Assembly: GCA_026388015.1 (NCBI GenBank) | Contig: JAPLKO010000057.1 | Span: 1 to 60,427, forward strand | Source of the DNA: Candidatus Firestoneibacteriota bacterium | GTDB taxonomy: Bacteria > Oederibacteriota > D2-FULL-39-29 | Reading direction: 5' to 3' | DNA: 60,427 nt | Shown: piece after piece, positions 34,776 through 42,452 of the stretch | How the letters are laid out: each line of letters opens with the position of its first letter | How positions within the stretch are numbered: position 1 is the stretch's first letter | The notes under the pieces: generated by a model | Seen by the model: the letters and a program-made list of their open reading frames with translations, nothing else | What the model was told of the DNA's origin: nothing | The model's database searches: none | Program-made: the position numbers and the translations under genes

Positions 34776-36482
34776 TTAAAGTTTCTTAATAATATAATTT
34801 GCCGTAAGCGGCCGGCCGTCATATCTGAGAACTCTTTTTGTAATATTTACTCCTGTATGCGCAGAAAACAGGCTTGCAAATTGGGCTGTTGCGTTGCCTT
34901 CAACGGCCACTATCTTTTCAATATTTTTTAAATCACACGGAAGTTTTAGCTCGGGCAGGGGCCAAAGCTCAGAGAAGTGGAGCAGCGCAGCCGGCACACC
35001 TTTTTGATTCATCAAATCCACTGTTTCTTTCAAGGCTCCATAGGTAGAACCCCAGCCGATTAAGAGCAGGGACGGGGCATTGCTGCCGGTATAAACCGGT
35101 TGCTGCATATCCACTGCTATTTCAGTGAGTTTGAAAAGTCTCTTCTCCACCATTTTTTTTCTAAGTTCACCGCTTTCGCTTATATGCCCCTCTTCCGTAT
35201 GTTCATCAGAATCCTCGCAGACCTGCTGATATGGACACCCCGGGACCAAACGGGGGGAAACTCCGGAAGCATTAATAGAGTATCTTTTGTAGGTGTTTTT
35301 ATCTTCCGGCCATACAAAATTTAGATTACCCCGCCTTAAGGGTTCCGGCTGTATATCAGCCGCATTAATTGTATAACTTGAATCATTAAAGTATTGGTCG
35401 GTAAGAACGATGACCGGCACCTGGTATTCTTCTGCAAGATTAAAAGCACGGCTCATAGCAAGAAAACTTTCTGCTGCGGTACGCGGCGCAAGTATTATCC
35501 TTGCAAACTCACCGTGTCCTGAATATAGCGCAAATTTCAAATCAGCCTGCTCTGTTCTGGTAGGAAAACCTGTTGCGGGTCCGGGACGCTGGGTGAGAAT
35601 AATAACAACAGGTGTTTCCGTCATCCCTGCAAGGGAAATTCCTTCTGACATAAGGGCAAAGCCGCCGCCGCTCGTAGCCGTCAAGGCGCGAACGCCTCCG
35701 TAAGAAGCGCCGATAATCATATTTATTGCGGCTATTTCGTCCTCGGCCTGCTCACAGATAATTTTGTATTCCCCGGCCTTTCCGGCAATATGCTCCATTA
35801 CCGCTGTAGAAGGAGACATCGGATAACCCGCGTAAAACTTAACGCCTGCAGCTATTGATGCCAAAGCAAGGGATTCGCTTCCCGTCATAAAAAGTTTTTT
35901 TCCGGCGGCAAGAGGCATTCTTGGCTCCAAAGGCAGTGCGCCTGAATGCGCAGCAACATAATCATACCCTGCCTTAATAGCGTTCAAATTATTAATAATT
36001 ACTTCTTCGCCTTTCCCGGCAAAGATTTCTCCAACCACCCCGCTGCTCGCCGTCACATCCCATTTTAAAAGCGCCATAACCGCGCCAGTTGCAACGGCGT
36101 TAACCATTATTTTATCTTTTCCTGATTCTAACGCTATACGTTCAAGAGGAACCGGGAAAAAACCGGGCTTTGCCTCTTTTAATATTATCTTTTCCCCGTC
36201 GTAAACAACCACCCCGTCTTCTCTTAAATTTTTTAAATTCACAAGGAGAGAACTTCTGTCAAGGGCGACCAGAATATCAAAGAAATAGGAAATCGAGTTG
36301 GTTGCCGTATTTTTTATCCTGAGGATTGAAACATTCGACCCGCCCCGCACCCTAGACATCAGGTCTTGATATGTGAAGACGAAGAACCCTTGCCGGGTAA
36401 AAGTTTTCCCGAGCGTATAGGCTATTGTTTGCATTCCCTGTCCGGCCGAACCGGCTATAGCTATCTCAATATCATTTATCAT
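34776..36482 (-). CDS. korA: 2-oxoacid:ferredoxin oxidoreductase, alpha subunit (gamma-alpha fusion)
   Basis: The 568-aa protein has an N-terminal gamma domain (IAGSAGQGMQTIAYTLGK...SRVRGGSNVSILRI, residues 8-55) joined to the alpha pyrimidine-binding domain from about 190 (GSESLALASIAAGVKFYAGYPMSPSTAVMEHIA; EQAEDEIAAINMIIGASYGG; ATSGGGFALMSEGISLAGMTETPVV) and a C-terminal transketolase-like domain. This architecture is that of two-subunit KOR/VOR enzymes. It is 14 bases after tusA and closes the operon with korB. Ferredoxin reduced here could feed the redox proteins encoded upstream. Confidence 0.94.
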   Translation of the reverse strand: MINDIEIAIAGSAGQGMQTIAYTLGKTFTRQGFFVFTYQDLMSRVRGGSNVSILRIKNTATNSISYFFDILVALDRSSLLVNLKNLREDGVVVYDGEKIILKEAKPGFFPVPLERIALESGKDKIMVNAVATGAVMALLKWDVTASSGVVGEIFAGKGEEVIINNLNAIKAGYDYVAAHSGALPLEPRMPLAAGKKLFMTGSESLALASIAAGVKFYAGYPMSPSTAVMEHIAGKAGEYKIICEQAEDEIAAINMIIGASYGGVRALTATSGGGFALMSEGISLAGMTETPVVIILTQRPGPATGFPTRTEQADLKFALYSGHGEFARIILAPRTAAESFLAMSRAFNLAEEYQVPVIVLTDQYFNDSSYTINAADIQPEPLRRGNLNFVWPEDKNTYKRYSINASGVSPRLVPGCPYQQVCEDSDEHTEEGHISESGELRKKMVEKRLFKLTEIAVDMQQPVYTGSNAPSLLLIGWGSTYGALKETVDLMNQKGVPAALLHFSELWPLPELKLPCDLKNIEKIVAVEGNATAQFASLFSAHTGVNITKRVLRYDGRPLTANYIIKKL

Positions 36483-36495
36483 CTTTTGTCTTTGC

Positions 36496-36732
36496 TTATT
36501 TTTTCTTTACGTAAACTTTGTGAACATCCCCTTCGGTCTTACTGCCCAGAAATTCATTTCCCGTGGTTTTTGCCCAGGCAGGCATATCTTTTATAATTCC
36601 TATATCATCGGCGGTCACTTCCAGTATTTCCCCGCTATTCATAGTTTTTATCAGCTGCGCCGTTTTCATAATCGGCACAGGACAGTAAAGACCGAGACAA
36701 TCAAGTTCTTTATCCGCTTTAATTTCACCAAT
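36496..36732 (-). CDS. tusA: TusA-family sulfur carrier protein (apparent AUU start)
   Basis: Small persulfide carrier. The family signature DCLGLYCPVPIMK is complete and the reactive Cys is the one before PVP. The frame has no ATG, GTG or TTG upstream of that motif; a GTG at 36678 would remove the active cysteine. The best initiator is ATT at 36732, giving 78 aa beginning with the usual EIKADKELDCLGLYCP, with GAGAGG 8 bases upstream. It follows the DsrE gene by 70 bases, and KorA follows at 36482. It would accept sulfur from a persulfide donor and pass it on, probably to or from DsrE. Confidence 0.82.
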   Translation of the reverse strand: MGEIKADKELDCLGLYCPVPIMKTAQLIKTMNSGEILEVTADDIGIIKDMPAWAKTTGNEFLGSKTEGDVHKVYVKKK

Positions 36733-36802
36733 ATTACCTGCCTCTCTCAGTTTTATCTTATAAATTTCGATAACTTTGCAAACATTACAACCTCTGTTAA
36801 TT

Positions 36803-37288
36803 TTATATGAAAAGGTTCACATTCGATTCCTTGGCTTCCGCAAGATATGAAGCCGCTCCGGCCATTTCATCAACTTCGTCTATTAAATCCGTTCTATCCA
36901 CGCCCATAACCCCGCAGGAGGTAGTGCAAGCAATGTATTTTACTTTAAGCTCTCTTGCCGATGCCATCATATCAGGAAGAGACGCCATTCTCTTTTGTTT
37001 CATAAGCATTTTCATCATTTCAGGGCCGGCTCCCGCAAAGTTAAACTTTGTCAGGGGAAGCTTTTCTTTCGTCCCTTTGTTCAAGAACCAGAACATCTTC
37101 TGAAGAAAAGTTTTTTTGCCTATAGAGATTCCGCCTTTCTTTAAGACATTAAGTCCCCAAAATGTAAAAAAAATAGTTACTTCAAAGCCCATAGCCGCCG
37201 CCGTAGTTGCCAGGGTAAAGCAAGCCAGCGCCTTATCCATTTCCCCCGAAAACAGTATAAGCGTCATCTTTTCAATTTTCTCCGCCAT
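36803..37288 (-). CDS. DsrE/DsrF-like (DsrE2-type) sulfur-relay protein
   Basis: A 161-aa protein with the DsrE fold. MTLILFSGEMDKALACFTLATTAAAMGFEVTIFFTFWGLNVLKK is close to DsrE2 members, and a conserved cysteine region YIACTTSCGVMGV carries the persulfide Cys. The ATG at 37288 follows GGAGG; the frame extends 4 codons further. DsrE2 proteins act with TusA and often a rhodanese in cytoplasmic sulfur transfer. The neighbours are a desulfurase homologue and TusA, in that order, which fits a relay. Confidence 0.88.
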   Translation of the reverse strand: MAEKIEKMTLILFSGEMDKALACFTLATTAAAMGFEVTIFFTFWGLNVLKKGGISIGKKTFLQKMFWFLNKGTKEKLPLTKFNFAGAGPEMMKMLMKQKRMASLPDMMASARELKVKYIACTTSCGVMGVDRTDLIDEVDEMAGAASYLAEAKESNVNLFI

Positions 37289-37364
37289 AAAATCCTCCAA
37301 AAACTATCTTTTTTCTGCCATCAGTTAATTTTTCATACTATTTCTTTCCGCTATCCGCAATTCG

Positions 37365-38558
37365 TCAATTCTGTTTGTAAAGCGGCGACATCTCTCTCAA
37401 CTTCTTCACCACTTTCTCAAATTCAGCCGCGGTATATTCAATATCTTCCCTGGTAATATCTTTATTCAAAGAAAAGAGCATGGAGCCGTGGCAAATTTCC
37501 TGAGGGACTCCGATTGAAAGCAACACGTGCGACGCCTTAAGCGCTTTTGAAGTGCACGCAGAACCCGAAGAAGCGGCAATACCGACATCATCGAGCCACA
37601 TTAATATTGATTCACCCTCGATGAACTCTACGGAGACATTAACATTTCCGGGAAGGCGCTTTATTGCATCCCCGTTCAAACGCACTTGCGGTATTTTTTT
37701 TAAAATTAAAGCAATAAGCAAATCTCTAAGCGGGCGCATTTTATTATTTCTTTCTTCCATTTCGTTCTTTGCAAGTTCTGCGGCTTTTCCCATGCCGACT
37801 ATTCCCGGTACATTTTCAAGTCCGGCTCTTCTCCCCCCTTCCTGAACACCGCCGTCAATAAGCGGATTTATCCTGACACCCTTCCTTATATATAGCGCAG
37901 CTGCGCCCTTTGGACCGTAGAAGGAGGTAGAGGCCAATGACAGCAGATCTATTCCGAGAGTTTCCACATCGACAGGTATTACACCTGCCGCATCAACCGC
38001 ATCCGTATGAAGATAAACCGGTTGAATTTTACGGGCCAGTCTTTCGGCATTAACTTTTTTAATAATAGCTGCCGTTTCGGCAAGCGGCTGTATTGTGCCT
38101 ATTTCATGATTGGCAAGCATAATAGAAACCAAAACTGTCTCATCTTTGATAAGTTTTTCAAGCTCCTCAGTTTTGATTACGCCGTCAGTTCCAACCTTAA
38201 GCTGGCTAGAAGTAAACCCCAGCTTTTCCAGAGATTTAACAGACTGCAACACCGAGAAGTGTTCTATCTCTGAAACAATCAGATGCTTTCCCCTGGCTTG
38301 ATTTGCCAGGGCAACACCTTTGAGCGCCATATTATTTGCTTCAGAACCGTTTGAAGTGAAAAATATATATTCCGGTTTGGAGTTAAGGAGCAGAGCAACC
38401 TGTTCCCTGGCTTTTTCTAAACCTTTTTCGGGCGCCGTCCCATAAGAATGAATAGTAGCCGGGTTACCAAACTCTTCCACAAAAAATGGCTTCATAACCT
38501 CAAATACCCGTGGATCAAGCGGAGTACAAGATGCATTATCGAGATATACTTTTTTCAT
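37365..38558 (-). CDS. NifS/IscS-type cysteine desulfurase homologue lacking the PLP lysine
   Basis: The 397-aa class V aminotransferase fold is clear: YLDNASCTPLDPRV, TSNGSEANNMALKG, EIEHFSVL (PLP-stacking His100), HTDAV (Asp186), YGPKGAAALYIRKG, RRAGLENVPGIVG and the mobile-loop cysteine in SSGSACTSKAL (Cys335). The internal-aldimine site that should read S-A-H-K before YGPKG reads A-S-T-S-F (residues 209-213), so Lys and the preceding His are Ser and Thr. The Asn-Asn pair before EIG is Asn-His, and the Gln after DA-x is Asp. Sulfur release from cysteine by the normal mechanism is therefore unlikely. It leads a DsrE-TusA-Kor run. Confidence 0.9.
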   Translation of the reverse strand: MKKVYLDNASCTPLDPRVFEVMKPFFVEEFGNPATIHSYGTAPEKGLEKAREQVALLLNSKPEYIFFTSNGSEANNMALKGVALANQARGKHLIVSEIEHFSVLQSVKSLEKLGFTSSQLKVGTDGVIKTEELEKLIKDETVLVSIMLANHEIGTIQPLAETAAIIKKVNAERLARKIQPVYLHTDAVDAAGVIPVDVETLGIDLLSLASTSFYGPKGAAALYIRKGVRINPLIDGGVQEGGRRAGLENVPGIVGMGKAAELAKNEMEERNNKMRPLRDLLIALILKKIPQVRLNGDAIKRLPGNVNVSVEFIEGESILMWLDDVGIAASSGSACTSKALKASHVLLSIGVPQEICHGSMLFSLNKDITREDIEYTAAEFEKVVKKLREMSPLYKQN

Positions 38559-38613
38559 AATAATTCTCCCTTAATATCCTTATACGAGGCAACTTACACA
38601 GGCCGTTCGATTC

Positions 38614-39525
38614 TTAATTTCTCGACAGGAATTTAAAAGCCGACAGTGTTGCTTTGGCTCCGTCTCCGGCCGCAATTATTATCTGTTTTTCCGGAACATC
38701 CGTTACGTCTCCCGCCGCAAATATTCCAGAAATATTCGTTTCGCAGGAGTTATTAACCAGTATTTCATTCGAACCGTTCTTTTTTATTATTCCCGCAAAA
38801 TCAGAATTCGGGATAAGTCCTATCTCTACGAAAACACCCTGAACGGGTATCTCTATTCTCTCTTCAACCCGACTTATGATTATTCCGGACACCATTTTTT
38901 CGCCGAGTATATTCTCAACCTTGGAGTTGTTATAAATTATCACATTCCCTGCTTTTTTAAGTTTTTCCTGCATCACTTTATCACCGCCCAAAGACGGAGT
39001 ATTATTTATCAGATGAACTTTTACGGCAATCTTGACAAGCTGAAGCGCTGCGTCTAAGGCAGAGTTTCCCCCTCCTACCACTGCAACAGTTTTACCGGAA
39101 AACAAAGGTCCGTCACAAGTAGCGCAATAAGCAACGCCCCGGTTTTTTAGTTCTTTTTCACCGGGAATATTCAACTCGCGGCTTCTTTTTCCGGAAGCTA
39201 TAATAAGAGTTTTAGAAATATACTCTCCGCGATCTGTCTTAACTCTTAAAACGCCGTCTTCTTTTAAAATAGTAACTACTTCTTCGTTTTCTTTAATGGG
39301 AAAGTTATATTTTCTGACGTGCTCTTCGAACTTCAGGGCAAGTTCGGGGCCTGTTACAAACTGGTAGCCGGTGTAATTTTCGATATCCCCGCTCCAGGCT
39401 GCCTGGCCGCCGATGTCTTTTGTTATGAGGATAAAATCCATCTGTTTTCTTGCAGCATAAACGGAAGCAGTAACTCCGGCAGGACCTCCGCCGATGATTA
39501 TTAGCTCGTAAACCTTTTCATCCAT
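38614..39525 (-). CDS. thioredoxin-reductase-like flavoprotein (AhpF-like nucleotide site)
   Basis: The 303-aa FAD protein has GGGPAGVTASVYAARK, the redox pair CATCD (Cys134, Cys137), GGGNSALDAALQ and the C-terminal GIFAAGDVTDVP. The NADPH-binding HRRxxxR of classical TrxB is replaced by HLINNTPSLGG, resembling the AhpF sequence, so NADH or another electron donor such as ferredoxin is plausible. It lies between an amidohydrolase and the desulfurase homologue in the oxygen-defence/sulfur operon. No thioredoxin gene is adjacent; one is at 44053 on the other strand. Confidence 0.88.
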   Translation of the reverse strand: MDEKVYELIIIGGGPAGVTASVYAARKQMDFILITKDIGGQAAWSGDIENYTGYQFVTGPELALKFEEHVRKYNFPIKENEEVVTILKEDGVLRVKTDRGEYISKTLIIASGKRSRELNIPGEKELKNRGVAYCATCDGPLFSGKTVAVVGGGNSALDAALQLVKIAVKVHLINNTPSLGGDKVMQEKLKKAGNVIIYNNSKVENILGEKMVSGIIISRVEERIEIPVQGVFVEIGLIPNSDFAGIIKKNGSNEILVNNSCETNISGIFAAGDVTDVPEKQIIIAAGDGAKATLSAFKFLSRN

Positions 39526-39547
39526 AATAATCCGCTGCCTCGCGTTT

Positions 39548-40444
39548 TTACTTTTTTCTTTTTGCTTTTACCTCTTCCATACGTCTTTTCGCATTACCGT
39601 AGAAAAAGTTATCCAGCTGCGCCGTAGTCGGAGCTGTCGGAAGTGATGCAAGTATTTTTTGCCAGAAACAAAGCTGGTATTCAAATTGATTGGGCCAGCC
39701 GCCGTCCATACCGGAAGCAAAAAGACCCCGATGCGTATCCGTGGACCACATAATACTGTCCCAAACTTTTTCTTTACCGTTTATACCTGCAGTTATTAAC
39801 TTAGGTTCTATCTCAAGAATAAACCTGCAACCCCCCGAAGCATCCCACATTAGATTAGGACAATATAAAGAAGCGCGAAGAGCCGCGAGAATGTCGGGAT
39901 TTCCGAGGTGCGCTCCCTGCATTAGCAAATCAGGATGCCTTGTTGCTACGGTATCCAGCATATCGGCTCTCATTAAACTCATTCCGGAATGTTTCCGTCT
40001 GTATTCACCGCCAAGAACCCCGGTATGAATAAGGCACGGCATTCCGAGTTTTTCCGCCAAATCAAAAACAGGTTCATACTCAAGACCGTCATACGCATAT
40101 TTAGGAGCAATAAACTTAAGTCCCCAAAACCCGTTATCATAAGCGCGCTTTATCTGCTCCGTATCCCCCGTGGCAAGATCAAGCCAGTAGTACGGTATAA
40201 CTTTTTCTCCGATTTTTCCGATAATCCCACAAATCCTTTTAGTTTCTGTTCCGGTATAATCCGGCGGAAAAATAAGGTTTAAACTTTCAACGTTATACTG
40301 ATTAACGACTTTGGAAAGGCATTCGAGATCTTCTTCTTTCCCGAAGAAATGAACATGGGGATCTATCAGTTTTGTTACAGGAGCAGCTTTTTTATTTTGC
40401 CAACTGAAGTTAACAAGTCTGGGATCAAGTTCTAAGGCACTCAT
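39548..40444 (-). CDS. amidohydrolase-family metal-dependent hydrolase
   Basis: A 298-aa TIM-barrel hydrolase of the amidohydrolase_2 type: KLIDPHVHFFG supplies the first two metal histidines (30, 32), LIHTGVLGG a third, MQGAHLG a fourth, and WSTDTHRG the catalytic Asp. Related enzymes are decarboxylases or lactonases of small acids. The substrate is unknown. The operon position between rubredoxin and TrxR-like genes gives no metabolic hint. Confidence 0.75.
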   Translation of the reverse strand: MSALELDPRLVNFSWQNKKAAPVTKLIDPHVHFFGKEEDLECLSKVVNQYNVESLNLIFPPDYTGTETKRICGIIGKIGEKVIPYYWLDLATGDTEQIKRAYDNGFWGLKFIAPKYAYDGLEYEPVFDLAEKLGMPCLIHTGVLGGEYRRKHSGMSLMRADMLDTVATRHPDLLMQGAHLGNPDILAALRASLYCPNLMWDASGGCRFILEIEPKLITAGINGKEKVWDSIMWSTDTHRGLFASGMDGGWPNQFEYQLCFWQKILASLPTAPTTAQLDNFFYGNAKRRMEEVKAKRKK

Positions 40445-40510
40445 TCTTCCCTCTGATATATAAATGTATATTAGGCCTAAGCCCCTTTTGCAAGAGGCTT
40501 AAATGTTATC

Positions 40511-40570
40511 TTATTTCTTTTTTCCTTTTTTAACTGCTTTCTTTACTGCCTTTTTCGCTTTCTTTGCCAC
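40511..40570 (-). CDS. 19-residue Lys/Ala-rich microprotein
   Basis: A GTG-started frame of 20 codons (MAKKAKKAVKKAVKKGKKK then TAA) with GGAGG 8 bases before the start. Twelve of 19 residues are lysine. It lies in the operon between rubredoxin and the amidohydrolase and is preceded by two hairpins (40591-40615, 40634-40678). It resembles histone-H1-like or ribosomal-protein tails and could bind nucleic acid. Being so short, it would be skipped by most gene callers. The ribosome-binding site and the position support translation. Confidence 0.5.
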   Translation of the reverse strand: MAKKAKKAVKKAVKKGKKK

Positions 40571-40590
40571 GGTTGTATCCTCCTTTGGCA

Positions 40591-40615
40591 AAGCCCCTTG
40601 CGGTAGCGCAGGCTT
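40591..40615 (-). repeat. hairpin before the basic microprotein
   Basis: The arms AAGCC/GGCTT with inner TGCG/CGCA form a stem-loop in the mRNA about 20 bases before the microprotein GTG. No U-tract follows, so it is not an intrinsic terminator. Confidence 0.45.
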
Positions 40616-40633
40616 AACCATAAACATAGTATG

Positions 40634-40678
40634 AAGTTACTAGTTGCAAGTTATTATTTTAACTGCAACTTGTAACTT
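40634..40678. repeat. 45-base near-perfect hairpin after the rubredoxin gene
   Basis: The arms AAGTTAC-x-AGTTGCA-x-(G)TTA and TAA-x-TGCAACT-x-GTAACTT pair over about 17 positions around a six-base loop. It lies 4 bases past the rubredoxin stop. Without a U-tract it is more likely an mRNA stabiliser or processing site than a terminator. Confidence 0.6.
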
Positions 40679-40681
40679 GAA

Positions 40682-40843
40682 TTATATTGTTTCTTTAAAC
40701 ATTTCTTTTGTTACCCCGCATTGAGGACAGACCCAGGTGTCCGGAATCATCTCAAAAGGAGTTCCCGGCGCTATATTGCCGTCAGGATCTCCCGTGGCAG
40801 GGTCATAGATATAACTGCAAACGGTACAAATGTATTTTTTCAT
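40682..40843 (-). CDS. rubredoxin
   Basis: A complete 53-aa rubredoxin: [20 protein letters not shown] and [13 protein letters not shown], with the two CxxC knuckles holding one iron. The ATG follows AAAGGAG. It starts 26 bases after the flavodiiron gene, and such pairs are established: rubredoxin passes electrons to the flavodiiron protein, which reduces oxygen or nitric oxide. The reductase that charges it may be the TrxR-like flavoprotein or ferredoxin from KorAB, but that is inference. Confidence 0.95.
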   Translation of the reverse strand: MKKYICTVCSYIYDPATGDPDGNIAPGTPFEMIPDTWVCPQCGVTKEMFKETI

Positions 40844-40868
40844 ATTTTGCGCACTCCTTTAGGAGGTT

Positions 40869-42089
40869 TTAGCCCTTGCAAAAGACGCAATTTGCGTCGG
40901 ACTTTTTTATTTTATTTCCAAACTCCACACCATACTCAAATAATTTTTTCAGCTCTGCTTTGTCCGGTACAAATTGACATTGAATCAAAGGCTGGACAAT
41001 TTCTACACCTGCTGCAGTCAGAACGCTTTCTATACTTTTTGCCGCGCCTCCGGCCCAGCCGTACGAACCAAAAGCAGCCCCGATTCTCCCTTTGGGCTTC
41101 ATATCCTTAAGGAAAGAAAGAAAACCTGCAAGAGCAGGCAGCATATCGTTGCCGTGGGTTGAGGAGCCAAGAAGATAACCTTTAGCATCAAGCATTTCCT
41201 TGATTACATTGGTCTTATCAACTTCAGAGATATTTGCTATTACAACTTTTACCCCGGTAGAAGAAATACCATCCCCTATGGTCTTTGCCATTAATTCCGT
41301 TGATTTCCACATGGTTTCGTAGGCTATTACTACTTTATCAGTTGTTTCATTCTTAGCCCATTTTACATAGGCGTTTATGATTTTAGCAGGGTCTTTACGC
41401 CAGATTATTCCGTGACTTGGCGCTATCATATTGATTTTTATACCCATTTTCACAACTTCTTCTATCTTTCTAAGGACCAAAGGACTGAAAGGTAAAAGTA
41501 TATTTGCATAGTAGGCGGCAGCCTCGTCCATAAGCTCACCCTGGTCAATCTCATCGTCAAATCTTTTAGAAGTACTTATATGCTGGCCAAAAGCATCGTT
41601 TGGCATCAGTAGCTCTAATTCCGGAATATAAGTAAACATACTGTCAGGCCAGTGGAGCATCGGGGCTTCGACGAAAGCAAGAGTATTTTTTCCGAGAGAT
41701 ATTTTGTCTCCGGTTTTCACCGTTTGCCAGTCCCAGCTGCCGTAATAATTCTTATTCATTCCGAGTTTACATTTTTCCGTGCCTATGACTTTTGCTTTCG
41801 GACAGTATTTCAAAACTTCAGGAACAGCGCCCGAATGATCCCCCTCCACATGATTGACCACCATATAGTCAATTTTCTCAAGCGGCACTATTTCGCTGAT
41901 ATTTGCCAGTAACTCTTTTGAAAAGGGCGCATAAACAGAATCTATGAGGGCTATTTTTTCATCAACGATGAGATAAGAATTGTAAGTGGTTCCTCTTTTG
42001 GTGTTATAGGTGTGACCGTGAAAACTTCTGACGTTCCAATCTACTACTCCTACCCAGTAAACTCCTTCCTTAATTTTTACTGCTGACAC
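40869..42089 (-). CDS. flavodiiron protein (FprA/A-type flavoprotein)
   Basis: Oxygen or NO reductase of anaerobes, 406 aa. The beta-lactamase-like domain carries diiron ligands in NHVEGDHSG (His80, Glu82, Asp84, His85), MLHWPDSMF and APSHGIIWR. A flavodoxin domain (from about 250) has the FMN loop ETMWKSTE and SYGWAGGA. The tail ends in DANCVFCKG, a CxxC beyond the usual end. The GTG start at 42089 follows GGAGGTG, and the promoter at 42119-42147 precedes it. It heads a long operon with rubredoxin. Confidence 0.95.
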   Translation of the reverse strand: MSAVKIKEGVYWVGVVDWNVRSFHGHTYNTKRGTTYNSYLIVDEKIALIDSVYAPFSKELLANISEIVPLEKIDYMVVNHVEGDHSGAVPEVLKYCPKAKVIGTEKCKLGMNKNYYGSWDWQTVKTGDKISLGKNTLAFVEAPMLHWPDSMFTYIPELELLMPNDAFGQHISTSKRFDDEIDQGELMDEAAAYYANILLPFSPLVLRKIEEVVKMGIKINMIAPSHGIIWRKDPAKIINAYVKWAKNETTDKVVIAYETMWKSTELMAKTIGDGISSTGVKVVIANISEVDKTNVIKEMLDAKGYLLGSSTHGNDMLPALAGFLSFLKDMKPKGRIGAAFGSYGWAGGAAKSIESVLTAAGVEIVQPLIQCQFVPDKAELKKLFEYGVEFGNKIKKSDANCVFCKG

Positions 42090-42118
42090 TAAGCACCTCC
42101 AGCACTATCTCTATAGTT

Positions 42119-42147
42119 ATTTTACAACAAGAAGCGTAGGATTACAA
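42119..42147 (-). promoter_or_regulatory. sigma-70-type promoter of the flavodiiron-to-Kor operon
   Basis: On the minus strand TTGTAA (42142-42147), a 17-base spacer and TAAAAT (42119-42124), followed by a leader of about 23 bases to the GTG. I see no other promoter as good between here and korB. Confidence 0.6.
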
Positions 42148-42269
42148 TACCTATTAATACTTTTCCGGACAGCTTTGAATTTTTTCAACATGATATCTGT
42201 CATATTACCTTTTCTATAAAAATATTAAGATTAGTCAGAAATTAAAATTTCAACAAAGGGAGGTTAGCT

Positions 42270-42392
42270 ATGAGCGGATGTTCATGTTGCGGCGGGGGCG
42301 GAGCGAGTTGCACCACATACAAATGCGCGGCGTGCGGCAAGACCAGCACCAAGCCGGGAAATTGCTGCGGTAAGCCGATGGGAAAGAAATAA
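42270..42392 (+). CDS. Cys-rich 40-residue microprotein (metallothionein-like)
   Basis: A plus-strand ATG frame preceded by GGGAGG at 6 bases, ending in TAA followed by a terminator. The 40 aa contain eight cysteines (GCSCCGGGG, SCTTYKCAACGK, NCCGKPMGKK). The pattern suggests metal or cluster binding. Similar CSCCGG mini-proteins occur in other anaerobes, but I cannot name the family. It is divergent from the flavodiiron operon, so shared stress control is possible. Confidence 0.65.
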   Translation: MSGCSCCGGGGASCTTYKCAACGKTSTKPGNCCGKPMGKK

Positions 42393-42404
42393 AAGTTTAG
42401 AAAT

Positions 42405-42440
42405 AAAAAGGACGAGTGCTTAATAACACCTGTCCTTTTT
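42405..42440. terminator. bidirectional intrinsic terminator
   Basis: AAAAAGGAC (42405-42413) and GTCCTTTTT (42432-42440) form a perfect 9-bp stem, with a further GTG/CAC pairing inside. The T-runs on both strands serve the convergent Cys-rich gene and pgi. Confidence 0.8.
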
Positions 42441-42452
42441 ATTTGTTACAAA

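Noticed and set aside
36496-36678. 60-codon version of TusA from the GTG at 36678
   Set aside because: It removes the DCxGxxC active-site cysteine that the family needs.
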